A program made the translations under genes and the position numbers. The notes under the pieces were generated by a model. The model did no database searches. It saw only the letters and a list, made by a program, of their open reading frames with translations, and was not told the DNA's origin. Below, one piece after another: positions 1-5,440 of a stretch of 5,440 bases of DNA. The first letter of the stretch is position 1; each line of letters begins with the position of its first letter. The DNA comes from Xanthobacteraceae bacterium. GTDB lineage: Bacteria > Pseudomonadota > Alphaproteobacteria > Rhizobiales > Xanthobacteraceae. The stretch covers positions 1 through 5,440 of the forward strand of contig JASHYD010000638.1 of assembly GCA_030043175.1 (NCBI GenBank). The letters are read 5' to 3'.

Positions 1-348
<348 letters not shown>

Positions 349-359
349 TCGACCCGGTA

Positions 360-389
360 GGGCGGGTTAACGGTAGGCGTAACCCGCCC
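360..389. repeat. Perfect inverted repeat downstream of thiC; terminator-like or REP-like hairpin
   Basis: Arms GGGCGGGTTA (360-369) and TAACCCGCCC (380-389) pair perfectly around a 10-base loop, starting 12 bases after the thiC stop. No T-run follows on either strand, so it is not a classical intrinsic terminator. GC-rich hairpins with a GGCGGGTTA / TAACCCGCC core recur between genes in Bradyrhizobium-type genomes (from memory), so a dispersed repeat that also ends or protects two converging transcripts is the likeliest reading. Confidence 0.7.
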
Positions 390-407
390 AGCAGTCCGCG
401 GACCGGC

Positions 408-457
408 CGCGCCAGGTATTCATCCGCGGTCATCTTGTGCCGCGGCAGCGCGGTCAT
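408..457 (-). pseudogene. Possible 5' remnant of a Uma2/DUF820-family gene
   Basis: On the minus strand, starting from ATG at 457-455, the frame reads MTALPRHKMTADEYLAR. This resembles, from memory, the usual N-terminus of Uma2 (DUF820, PD-(D/E)XK-like) proteins, in which a KMTxDEYL/F block precedes a Tyr-Glu-Leu segment. After about 17 residues the similarity stops and the frame enters the palindromic repeat at 360-389, so nothing of the catalytic fold remains. No strong Shine-Dalgarno sequence precedes the ATG. The fragment overlaps the 3' end of the VWA gene in another frame. It could be chance similarity, since the match is short. Confidence 0.35.
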
Positions 458-1760
458 CCCCGCTGCCAGCAATCGATCGACGAGGCCCGATGTGCCGCAG
501 CGCCGGTGTCCGTCTGAGCCACTCTTTCGGCGTTCGGCTCCCCCCTCGCCGTCCCGATAGTGCGCGGCACAGCGCTTCCATGCTGTCCAGATTGTGCACG
601 GGCCGAAACTCGTCCACATGGGGCAGCATCGCTTGCACGCCGCGAGCCTTGGCCTCGAACCCTTCGAAGCGCAGCAGCGGATTGAGCCAGATGAGGCGGC
701 GGCACGAGCGATGCAGGCGGTCGATCTCGAAAGCGAGGCGGACGTCGGGGTCGCGCTCGAGCCCGTCGGTGATCAGGAGCACGATCGCGCCGCCGCCGAG
801 CACCCGGCGCGCCCATTGCTTGTTGAAGGCGGCGAGCGAGGACGCAATGCGGGTGCCGCCTGACCAGTCGGCGGCGCTCGCCGAGCAGGCGGCAAGCGCC
901 TCGTCCGGGTCCTTGGCCGTGAGAGCGCGGGTCACGTTGGTGAGCCGCGTGCCGAATAGGAACGAGTGAACGCGTTTCCTGGCATCCGTCACCGCATGAA
1001 GAAAATGCAGAAATAGCCGCGTGTACTCGCCCATAGAGCCGGAAATGTCGAGCAACGCCACGATCGGCGGCAATCGCGTCTCGGGGCCGCGATATTTCAG
1101 ATCGATGAGCGCGCCGCCGGCCTTCATGCTGGCGCGCAGCGTGCGGCGCATGTCGACCAGGTGCCCGCGGCGATCGGGGACGAGCCGGCGCACCCGGACC
1201 GCCTCCAGTGAGAGCACCATGTGTCTGATGGCGTCCTTGGCGCGCGCGATTTCGGCTGCCGACATCTGCGCGAAATCCATGCCCTGGAGCACCTCGCGGT
1301 CCGACACGGTGAGGCGGCGGTCGATCTCGATGACATGCTCACGCTCCGCGATCTTGTCCTTGAAGGCCGCAAACAACGCCTCCTGAACGCGCGCCGACCC
1401 GGCCTCGGGCTTGTGCGCGCCGCCCGGCGCCGGCGGCATCATCATCGCCATCATCTTTTCGAGATAGCCGCGCTTGCGAAAGAAGATGCGGAATGCCTGG
1501 TCGAACAGAATGGAATGCTCGCGCTTTTTCACGAACACGGCATGCAGCGTCCAATAAAAATCCTGCCGCTCGCCGACGCCTGCGGCGTTCACGGCCTCAA
1601 GCGCATCAATCACGGCGCCGGGCCCCACCGGAATTCCAGCAGCGCGCAGCGCGCGGGCGAAATACAGGATGTTCTCGGCAAAGCGGCCGGCCTCACCTCT
1701 CCTGCCTGCGATTGAGGTCGATGCGTGCAGCGCGTCGGCAGGGGGACGCTCCGATGTCAT
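420..1760 (-). CDS. CoxE-like VWA domain protein (MoxR/CoxD partner)
   Basis: 446 residues from the chosen ATG. Proteins of this family carry a von Willebrand A domain that binds a divalent metal and act with a MoxR/CoxD AAA+ ATPase; in carboxidotrophs the pair matures the Mo-Cu CO dehydrogenase. The N-terminal half (about 25-200) is the helical CoxE-type region (RFAENILYFARALRAAGIPV). The VWA domain follows with an intact MIDAS: DISGS (238-242), the Thr of DWSGGT (298-303) and the Asp of ITDG (330-333), then WLNPL. A Met/Pro-rich stretch lies near 103-115. The ATG at 1760 has AAGAGG six bases upstream, so it is preferred to TTG at 1775. From about residue 402 (base ~557) the tail is Arg/Ala-rich, unlike a folded VWA ending, and overlaps the Uma2-like fragment; it may be a run-on after loss of the original stop. 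The likely ATPase partner lies 2.6 kb upstream on the same strand. The client is unknown. Confidence 0.9.
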   Translation of the reverse strand: MTSERPPADALHASTSIAGRRGEAGRFAENILYFARALRAAGIPVGPGAVIDALEAVNAAGVGERQDFYWTLHAVFVKKREHSILFDQAFRIFFRKRGYLEKMMAMMMPPAPGGAHKPEAGSARVQEALFAAFKDKIAEREHVIEIDRRLTVSDREVLQGMDFAQMSAAEIARAKDAIRHMVLSLEAVRVRRLVPDRRGHLVDMRRTLRASMKAGGALIDLKYRGPETRLPPIVALLDISGSMGEYTRLFLHFLHAVTDARKRVHSFLFGTRLTNVTRALTAKDPDEALAACSASAADWSGGTRIASSLAAFNKQWARRVLGGGAIVLLITDGLERDPDVRLAFEIDRLHRSCRRLIWLNPLLRFEGFEAKARGVQAMLPHVDEFRPVHNLDSMEALCRALSGRRGGSRTPKEWLRRTPALRHIGPRRSIAGSGDDRAAAAQDDRG

Positions 1761-1792
1761 CAGAAACCTCTTCAATTGTGTTACGGCGCGCG

Positions 1793-1820
1793 CCCCCTTC
1801 CTCCCCGCAAGCGGGGAAGG
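1793..1820. repeat. REP-like GC palindrome in the VWA upstream region
   Basis: CCCCGC (1803-1808) and GCGGGG (1811-1816) form a compact stem, extended by a T-A pair and flanked by CCCCCTTC on the left and AAGG on the right that partly pair. Short intergenic palindromes with a CTCCCCGC-AAGCGGGGAG core are frequent in rhizobial genomes (from memory). It sits 33 bases beyond the VWA start codon, so it would fall in the 5' leader or promoter region of that gene. No clear promoter was recognised here. Confidence 0.55.
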
Positions 1821-1898
1821 CGAAGGAGGCTACTCCGCCAAAGTTGGGTTGTAACTGCTGAAGAATTTACGACTTTCGAAAGCCTCGTCTAGGTCCCG

Positions 1899-1974
1899 AG
1901 GTCGGCCGTCGCATTCCTCACCCGGTGCCGGCTTACCCCCATGCCATCGCAAGTCCGGCGACTGCCCCCGACCT
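1899..1974. repeat. Imperfect inverted repeat in the regulator-VWA spacer
   Basis: AGGTCGG (1899-1905) pairs with CCGACCT (1968-1974), and the inner TCGC (1909-1912) pairs with GCGA (1958-1961) around a 45-base loop with unequal internal bulges. It lies 42 bases past the regulator stop on the minus strand and could be a weak 3' structure of that transcript. The long loop makes chance pairing quite possible. The rest of the 1761-2015 spacer shows no gene. Confidence 0.25.
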
Positions 1975-2015
1975 TGAACGACGCAGCTCAGTTTTTGTTG
2001 CACCCGCCAAATTGT

Positions 2016-3572
2016 TCATTCCGGAAGTCCAGCCTCGCGCAGCGCATCTGCATATTTTGCGTAATCTTGGGAGTGGCGAAAAATCCCGATTCGGTCCTTG
2101 AGATTGGCGAGGCGCATGTCAGGGTCAAGCACAAGGGCGCGCGCGACAGCCTTTCGTGCCTCCTCTCGTCGTCCAGCCAGCGCATAGCTGGCCGCCAGAA
2201 TGCGCAACGTGGCGACGAAGTTTGGTCGCTGCCAGAAGGCCTTTTCAGCCCATGACGTCGCCTCTTCAGAGCGGCCCGCGAAGAACTGGGCAAACGCAGT
2301 GACGCCTTGCATGGTGAACATTAACGGGTCGCGTGGGCTCAGCCGCATCGCTCGCTGCAGGTGCTCAATCGCCGCGTCCGGCTCGCCGCCGCGAAACGCT
2401 CTCACCGTTCCGCTGGCGTACCAGGCGGTGGCCAGATTCGGGTTGAGCACGAGCGCTCGATCAATAAGCGCGAGGGCCCCCTCAAGGTCGCCGGCAACAT
2501 AACCCAGCCCAAGACCGGCGAAGGCAAGTGCGACCGCGTCATCCCTGCCGAACTGCGCCGCCAGGCGAGCGAGACGCTCAGTCTCGGCCATCTCTTGCGG
2601 GCGATCCGCGGTCCAGCCGCATATCTTACGGAGCACATAGCAGAACGCCGCCGCACCATAAGGTGCAGCGAAATCATTGTCGAGCTCGACCGCCTTGGCG
2701 AACAACTCCAACGCCTCGCTGGTACCATCCAGCGTTATCCGATGCGCGTTCGCCATTCCGCGCAGAAAGTAGTCATACGCGTCAAGGCGGTTGGTGGGCT
2801 TGCGCTTGGCGCGCTCGATCTCGGCCTGCTCCAGCTGGCGTGAAATCGCGCCAACGACGCTTTCCGTGACACGGTCCTGGAGGTCGAAGATGTCCTCGAT
2901 GCCGCCGTCAAAATGATCTGCCCATAGATGCATGCCACTGGCGGCATCAACAAGCTGAGCCGTGATGCGCACGCGCCGCGCGTACTTGCGCACGCCGCCT
3001 TCGAGCACATAACGAACACCCAACTCCCGACCGACCTGTTTCACGTCGACCGCGCGGCTCTTGTAGCTAAAACTCGAATTGCGCGCGATCACGAACAGCC
3101 AGCGGATGCGACACAGCGCCGTGATGATGTCCTCGACGATACCATCCGCGAAATAGTCCTGTCCCGGATCGACGCTCATGTTCTCGAAAGGCAACACCGC
3201 GATCGACGGTTTGTCCGGAAGGGCTGGCCCTTGGCCGAAGGTATCGACGCCGACGAGCCGGTAGCCCCGGCCCGGGACGGTAACCAGATAGCTTTCGCCG
3301 CCAGTGTCTTCTTGGAGTGTCTTTCGCAATAGAGAGATCTGGACCTGCAGGTTATTCTCGCCAACGACCTGCCCGGGCCAAGCCCGCGCCAGTAACTCAG
3401 CTTTGCTGACGACTTCCCCCCTCGCGGCAGCCAAAGCGTGCAAGATATCGAGTGCCCGGCTGCCGAGCCGCACGGAGGACTCGTCGCGGAACAGCTCCCT
3501 CCGTTTCAAGTCGAATCGAAATCGGCCGAACCTGACCGCATCCTCGGTCATCAAGTTCAAGGCTTGCACCAC
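2016..3572 (-). CDS. Winged-helix transcriptional regulator with TolB-like and TPR domains
   Basis: 518 residues. Residues 13-108 form an OmpR/PhoB-type winged-helix DNA-binding domain: FGRFRFDLKRRELF, then LGSRALDILHALAAARGEVVS, the recognition region NNLQVQISLLRKTL, and the wing ending VPGRGYRLV. Residues ~121-250 match the TolB-like domain common in CadC/HilA-type regulators and some class III adenylyl cyclases (KPSIAVLPFENMS, QDYFADGIVEDIITAL, GVRYVLEGGVRK, LWADHFDG). Residues ~260-485 are TPR-like helices (AVELDND, ALVLNPNLATAWYASG, AMRLSPRDP, ALVLDPD). Unlike CadC there is no membrane segment, no receiver domain and no cyclase domain, so it should be a cytoplasmic regulator that senses through protein or ligand binding. 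GTG at 3572 is chosen because AAAGGA lies nine bases upstream; ATG at 3551 is the alternative and begins the conserved MTEDAVRFGRFRF block, but has no good ribosome site. A degenerate partial copy of its 5' end lies directly upstream. The target and signal are unknown. Confidence 0.92.
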   Translation of the reverse strand: MVQALNLMTEDAVRFGRFRFDLKRRELFRDESSVRLGSRALDILHALAAARGEVVSKAELLARAWPGQVVGENNLQVQISLLRKTLQEDTGGESYLVTVPGRGYRLVGVDTFGQGPALPDKPSIAVLPFENMSVDPGQDYFADGIVEDIITALCRIRWLFVIARNSSFSYKSRAVDVKQVGRELGVRYVLEGGVRKYARRVRITAQLVDAASGMHLWADHFDGGIEDIFDLQDRVTESVVGAISRQLEQAEIERAKRKPTNRLDAYDYFLRGMANAHRITLDGTSEALELFAKAVELDNDFAAPYGAAAFCYVLRKICGWTADRPQEMAETERLARLAAQFGRDDAVALAFAGLGLGYVAGDLEGALALIDRALVLNPNLATAWYASGTVRAFRGGEPDAAIEHLQRAMRLSPRDPLMFTMQGVTAFAQFFAGRSEEATSWAEKAFWQRPNFVATLRILAASYALAGRREEARKAVARALVLDPDMRLANLKDRIGIFRHSQDYAKYADALREAGLPE

Positions 3573-3600
3573 GCCGAGTCATCCTTTGGGCCAGCCTCCG

Positions 3601-3741
3601 TCAAGGCCAACCGTGATTATGTCGCAACTGCCAAGCCGATGGCAGCAGCAAATTTCGTCGTGCCGAGCTGCCCAGGATTCGTCCCGCGCGCCGCCTCGGG
3701 TCGAATCGCAATCGGTCGAAGCTGGCCGCAGCCTCGCTCAT
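3601..3741 (-). pseudogene. Degenerate partial copy of the regulator's 5' end
   Basis: The minus-strand ORF from ATG 3741 to TGA 3601-3603 (46 residues) begins MSEAAASFDRLRFDPRRR, which matches the neighbouring regulator's MTEDAVRFGRFRFDLKRR at 10 of 18 positions. At base level the first ~42 nt differ at about six positions. Similarity then continues patchily with indels (for example both contain a CTCGGCA block and a CTTTGGCTG/GCTTGGCAG block) for roughly 120 nt, after which the frame stops. The winged helix is never completed, so no DNA-binding protein can be made. The stop lies 28 bases before the regulator's GTG, and there is no Shine-Dalgarno sequence before the ATG. It is best read as a decayed tandem duplicate or the stump of a paralog, though a translated leader ORF cannot be excluded. 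Confidence 0.7.
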
Positions 3742-3761
3742 GAAATTCAGAACAATTTATG

Positions 3762-3811
3762 TCCTGAAGTACTGAGCTTAATCGGTCTCCTGAGTAAATT
3801 CTACTCTCAGG
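3762..3811. promoter_or_regulatory. Candidate operator: two direct and one inverted CCTGA-type half-sites
   Basis: Two direct copies, TCCTGAAGTA (3762-3771) and TCCTGAGTA (3788-3796), start 26 bases apart, and an inverted copy TACTCTCAGG (3802-3811) follows. The last two form a dyad: CCTGAGTA (3789-3796), five bases, then TACT-CT-CAGG, including a perfect GAGTA/TACTC core. The block lies in the divergent region between the regulator side (- strand) and the small membrane protein gene (+ strand, starting 53 bases on), where an autoregulatory or target operator would be expected. Binding by the neighbouring regulator is inference. No convincing -35/-10 pair was identified. Confidence 0.4.
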
Positions 3812-3863
3812 CCGACGGGCCCAGAAGGGGAAAAAGCAGAACTCAACCACAAGGAGATGCCTG

Positions 3864-3974
3864 ATGCGTATCATCGTGGCGCTGGGAGCTGCCGCTTTTC
3901 TCATGCTGTCAGTCATTGCCGGCTGGGCGATCGTACTCATAGGCTCGGCGCCGGTAACGATGCTGGCGAAGTAA
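3864..3974 (+). CDS. Small single-pass membrane protein, 36 residues
   Basis: The ORF starts at ATG 3864 with a perfect AAGGAG (3851-3856) seven bases upstream, the best ribosome site in the window, and ends at TAA 3972-3974. The peptide begins MRIIVALGAAAFLMLSVIAG, has one hydrophobic helix from about residue 3 to 27 (ending in WAIVLIGSA), then a short tail finishing VTMLAK. One basic residue at the N-terminus and one at the end give no clear topology. It could be a small inner-membrane protein or an uncleaved signal-anchor peptide; no signal peptidase site or lipobox is evident. I do not recognise a named family. It is divergent from the winged-helix regulator and directly follows the candidate operator, so it may be that regulator's target (inference). 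An alternative start at 3857 in another frame has no spacing to the ribosome site. Confidence 0.65.
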   Translation: MRIIVALGAAAFLMLSVIAGWAIVLIGSAPVTMLAK

Positions 3975-4072
3975 GACGGCGTGGTTTTTGCACCTCCTGC
4001 GAACTTATTCTTCGGCAGTGCCAACGGTCACGATCAACTTGCGAGTCATCCTGTAAAGCTGGAGCAAATAAT

Positions 4073-4093
4073 CTTGGCGCCATCGTCGCCAAG
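4073..4093. repeat. Short perfect inverted repeat
   Basis: CTTGGCG (4073-4079) and CGCCAAG (4087-4093) form a 7-bp stem with a 7-base loop, about 100 bases past the small membrane protein stop. On the plus strand it is followed by TACAAATCAGTTTTAGCTTTT-like sequence with T-rich patches but no uninterrupted run, so a weak terminator for the small gene is possible. On the minus strand it is followed by ATTATTTG. Confidence 0.45.
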
Positions 4094-4124
4094 TACAAAT
4101 CAGTTTTAGCTTTTACCTCGACAG

Positions 4125-4247
4125 TCACGATGTTGCAGGACCCGGGCCCTGATAAAATCCGGCGCAGGTTTTGTTGTACCCGTCGGCATCGACGGAGTTG
4201 CCCGCGGGATGCGCCGATGTCCCGACGGGCGAACAGGCAGCGATCAT
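4125..4247 (-). CDS. Doubtful 40-residue ORF in the MoxR 3' spacer
   Basis: ATG 4247-4245 to TGA 4127-4125 encodes a peptide starting MIAACSPVGTSAHPAGN and ending with a YNKTCAGFYQGPGPATS segment. The Asp/Gly/Tyr/Asn/Cys composition is unlike the Arg/Ala/Pro-rich noise that other frames of GC-rich DNA give. A purine-rich GGGAGGG (4266-4260) precedes it, but the spacing of 12 bases is long, and the ribosome site and start lie inside the 4240-4305 hairpin. It may be the remaining C-terminal piece of a lost gene rather than an intact one. No family is recognised. Confidence 0.22.
   Translation of the reverse strand: MIAACSPVGTSAHPAGNSVDADGYNKTCAGFYQGPGPATS
4179..4229. repeat. Inverted repeat, 13-bp arms with a 2-base bulge
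   Basis: CCCGTCGG plus CATCG (4179-4191) pair with CGATG (4215-4219) plus CCGACGGG (4222-4229), leaving two unpaired bases at 4220-4221. The 23-base loop contains the self-complementary CCCGCGGG. It lies ten bases from the next hairpin, so the two may form a tandem structure at the 3' end of the MoxR mRNA. Confidence 0.5.
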
Positions 4248-4305
4248 GTCATCGGCAGGCCCTCCCTGTCATTGCGCCCAGTTGTGCGGGCCTGCCAATG
4301 ATCGC
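4240..4305. repeat. 66-bp inverted repeat with 17-bp paired arms, 3' of the MoxR gene
   Basis: GCGATCAT (4240-4247) and GGCAGGCCC (4254-4262) pair with GGGCCTGCC (4288-4296) and ATGATCGC (4298-4305). The two paired blocks are separated by six bases on the left arm and one on the right. The 25-base loop is not clearly structured. It begins 36 bases after the MoxR stop on the minus strand and no T-run follows, so RNA stabilisation, a weak terminator, or the relic of a palindromic mobile repeat are all possible. Confidence 0.6.
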
Positions 4306-4341
4306 GGATGTCGCGCGAGACGGCGAAGGTGTAGCAGAAGG

Positions 4342-5256
4342 TTACTCGGCGGCGCGCAGCTCGGCGCGCAGACCCTCGACCAGCTCCTTCGCCCTGGCGC
4401 CTTCGATGCGGGCGATATCGTCCTGATATTTGAGCAGGACGCCAAGCGTATCCGACACTGTCGCGGGATCGAGCGCTACCGCATCTAGCTCGGCGAGCGC
4501 GCTCGCCCAGTCGAGCGTCTCGGCGACGCCCGGCGATTTGAACAGCTCCTCGCGGCGGAGCGCCTGGACGAAGTGGACGATCTCCCGCGACAGGCCCTCG
4601 GCGATCCCCGGCACCTTGGCGCGCACGATGGCAAGCTCTCGCTCGGCGGTGGGATAGCCGACCCAATGATAGAGGCATCGGCGCTTGAGTGCGTCGTGAA
4701 CCTCGCGGGTGCGGTTCGAGGTGACGACGACGACCGGCGGACTGGCGGCCTTGACGGTGCCGAGCTCCGGGATGGTGACCTGGAAATCCGCCAGCACTTC
4801 CAGAAGAAACGCCTCGAACGCTTCGTCGGCGCGGTCAAGCTCATCGATCAGTAACACCGGCGCGCCGGCCGTGTCGGGCTCGAGTGCCTGTAAGAGCGGG
4901 CGCTTGATTAGGAGATTTTCCGAGAAAACGTCGTGGGAAAGCCGCTCGCGGTCGGCCGCGCCTTCCGCCTCGGCGAGCCTGATGGCGATCATCTGGGCGG
5001 CGTAGTTCCATTCATAGACCGCGCCTGCAACGTCGAGGCCCTCGTAGCATTGCAGCCGGATCAGCCGTCGCCCGAGCGTGGCGGAGAGAACCTTGGCGAT
5101 CTCGGTCTTGCCCACCCCCGCCTCGCCTTCGAGGAAAATGGGCCGGCCCATCCGCAGCGCCAGGAACAGCACGGTAGCGAGCGAACGATCGGCGAGATAA
5201 TGGGCGGAAGCGAGAAGCGCGAGCGTTTCGTCAATGGATTTGGGCAGGGCGGTCAC
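4342..5256 (-). CDS. CoxD/MoxR-family AAA+ ATPase
   Basis: 304 residues from the chosen start. MoxR-type AAA+ ATPases use ATP hydrolysis to remodel or activate a client protein, usually with a VWA-domain partner; the closest known type is CoxD, which is needed to mature Mo-Cu CO dehydrogenase. Visible motifs are Walker A GEAGVGKTE (44-52), Walker B LLIDELD (135-141), sensor 1 TSN (179-181) and a likely arginine-finger region ALKRRC (189-194). The opening TALPKSIDETLALL and the helical lid after ~200 fit the family, as does the length. GTG at 5256 is chosen because GGAAAGG lies seven bases upstream and the conserved N-terminus starts there; ATG at 5274 and an upstream start at 5316 lack a ribosome site. 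It is probably cytoplasmic. A CoxE-like VWA gene, its expected partner, lies on the same strand but is separated by the regulator and other insertions. No CO dehydrogenase or xanthine dehydrogenase gene is in view. Confidence 0.93.
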   Translation of the reverse strand: MTALPKSIDETLALLASAHYLADRSLATVLFLALRMGRPIFLEGEAGVGKTEIAKVLSATLGRRLIRLQCYEGLDVAGAVYEWNYAAQMIAIRLAEAEGAADRERLSHDVFSENLLIKRPLLQALEPDTAGAPVLLIDELDRADEAFEAFLLEVLADFQVTIPELGTVKAASPPVVVVTSNRTREVHDALKRRCLYHWVGYPTAERELAIVRAKVPGIAEGLSREIVHFVQALRREELFKSPGVAETLDWASALAELDAVALDPATVSDTLGVLLKYQDDIARIEGARAKELVEGLRAELRAAE

Positions 5257-5357
5257 GAACAAACCTTTCCGCATCGGATATATGGCCGACAGCGGCGGCC
5301 GTCCACCCTCGCGCATGCGAGGCGGGTATTCCGGTCACCTTGAATCATTCATTCCGA

Positions 5358-5403
5358 GTCACGGCCGGCGTGTCCAGGCTTGCCGCCGCCATCCACGTTT
5401 TTT
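5358..5403. repeat. Degenerate intergenic repeat ending in a T-run
   Basis: The plus strand reads GTCACGGCCGGCGTGTCC, then GCCGCCATCCACG and six T (5398-5403). This resembles, from memory, the dispersed GTCATGGCCGGGCTTGTCC...GGCCATCCACG element of Bradyrhizobium-type genomes, with several substitutions and an insertion. The GGC-rich halves can pair imperfectly, so with the T-run it could act as a plus-strand terminator, although no plus-strand gene ends just before it. It lies upstream of the MoxR gene. Confidence 0.45.
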
Positions 5404-5440
5404 CTACATCAAGCAGACAGGACTTGCATGCCCAGCTCCC

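Larger units (their letters stand above)
3975..4341. other. Gene-poor spacer between the small membrane protein gene and the MoxR gene
   Basis: This ~370-base region has no convincing gene. Its left half (to about 4140) is less GC-rich than the flanking genes, with short A/T-rich patches such as CAGTTTTAGCTTTT. Its right half carries inverted repeats, described separately, and a doubtful 40-codon minus-strand ORF. It is the 3' region of the MoxR transcript. In frame with the small membrane protein and after its TAA, a further 44 codons stay open, but without a ribosome site or recognisable motif. Confidence 0.6.

Noticed and set aside
2361..2843. 160-codon plus-strand frame inside the regulator gene
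   Set aside because: It is antisense to a gene with clear TPR and TolB-like domains; long opposite-strand frames are expected in GC-rich coding DNA.
3617..4024. 135-codon minus-strand frame spanning the divergent region
   Set aside because: It lies antisense to the well-supported small membrane protein gene and reads the degenerate regulator copy in the wrong frame; there is no ribosome site or family motif.
3975..4109. 44 open codons in frame after the small membrane protein's TAA, suggesting stop-codon readthrough or a broken longer gene
   Set aside because: There is no recognisable motif or ribosome site; an open run of this length can occur by chance. Conservation of the frame in relatives would revive it.
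3937..4128. 63-codon minus-strand frame beginning at GTG 4128
   Set aside because: No Shine-Dalgarno sequence and no domain, and it overlaps the small plus-strand gene.
3857..4426. 189-codon plus-strand frame starting at ATG 3857
   Set aside because: The ATG directly abuts AAGGAG with no spacing, the product is Arg/Cys/Ser-rich without domains, and it runs antisense into the MoxR 3' end.
5428..5440. Possible start of a divergent plus-strand gene (ATG 5428)
   Set aside because: Only four codons are visible before the window ends and the upstream AGGA is weak, so it cannot be supported.

Overview
The window looks like a chromosomal stretch from a high-GC alphaproteobacterium, most likely Hyphomicrobiales of the Bradyrhizobium/Rhodopseudomonas type. 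This is inferred from the style of the proteins (a CoxD/MoxR-like ATPase, a CoxE-like VWA protein and a winged-helix/TolB-like/TPR regulator) and from the short GC-rich palindromic repeats between genes. No rRNA, tRNA, CRISPR array or transposase gene is visible.

Layout from left to right: (1) the 3' end of thiC (+ strand, 1-348), carrying its C-terminal CX2CX4C iron-sulfur motif; (2) a perfect 10-bp-arm hairpin at 360-389 and a short fragment resembling the start of a Uma2/DUF820 gene (about 408-457, - strand); (3) a CoxE-like VWA protein on the - strand (420-1760) whose last ~45 codons run through that fragment in another frame; (4) a ~250-bp spacer with a REP-like palindrome; (5) a 518-residue cytoplasmic transcriptional regulator on the - strand (2016-3572); (6) a degenerate partial copy of the regulator's own 5' end (3601-3741), an operator-like set of half-sites (3762-3811), and a very small + strand gene for a 36-residue single-pass membrane protein (3864-3974) with a strong ribosome binding site; (7) a ~370-bp region rich in inverted repeats (4073-4305) with a doubtful 40-codon ORF; (8) a CoxD/MoxR-like AAA+ ATPase on the - strand (4342-5256), preceded by a degenerate intergenic repeat ending in six T.

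The ATPase and the VWA protein belong to families that usually sit side by side and act as a pair, an AAA+ motor with a metal-dependent adaptor, in metalloenzyme maturation or similar remodelling. Here ~2.6 kb separates them. That segment holds the regulator, its degenerate partial duplicate, the tiny membrane protein gene and several palindromes. The simplest reading is an ancestral coxD-coxE-like pair split by later insertion and rearrangement; whether the inserted genes work with the pair cannot be told from sequence alone. No molybdenum hydroxylase structural gene is in view, so the client is unknown. The most useful new items are the small membrane protein gene, the split pair, and the regulator-derived 5' duplication with candidate operator sites.
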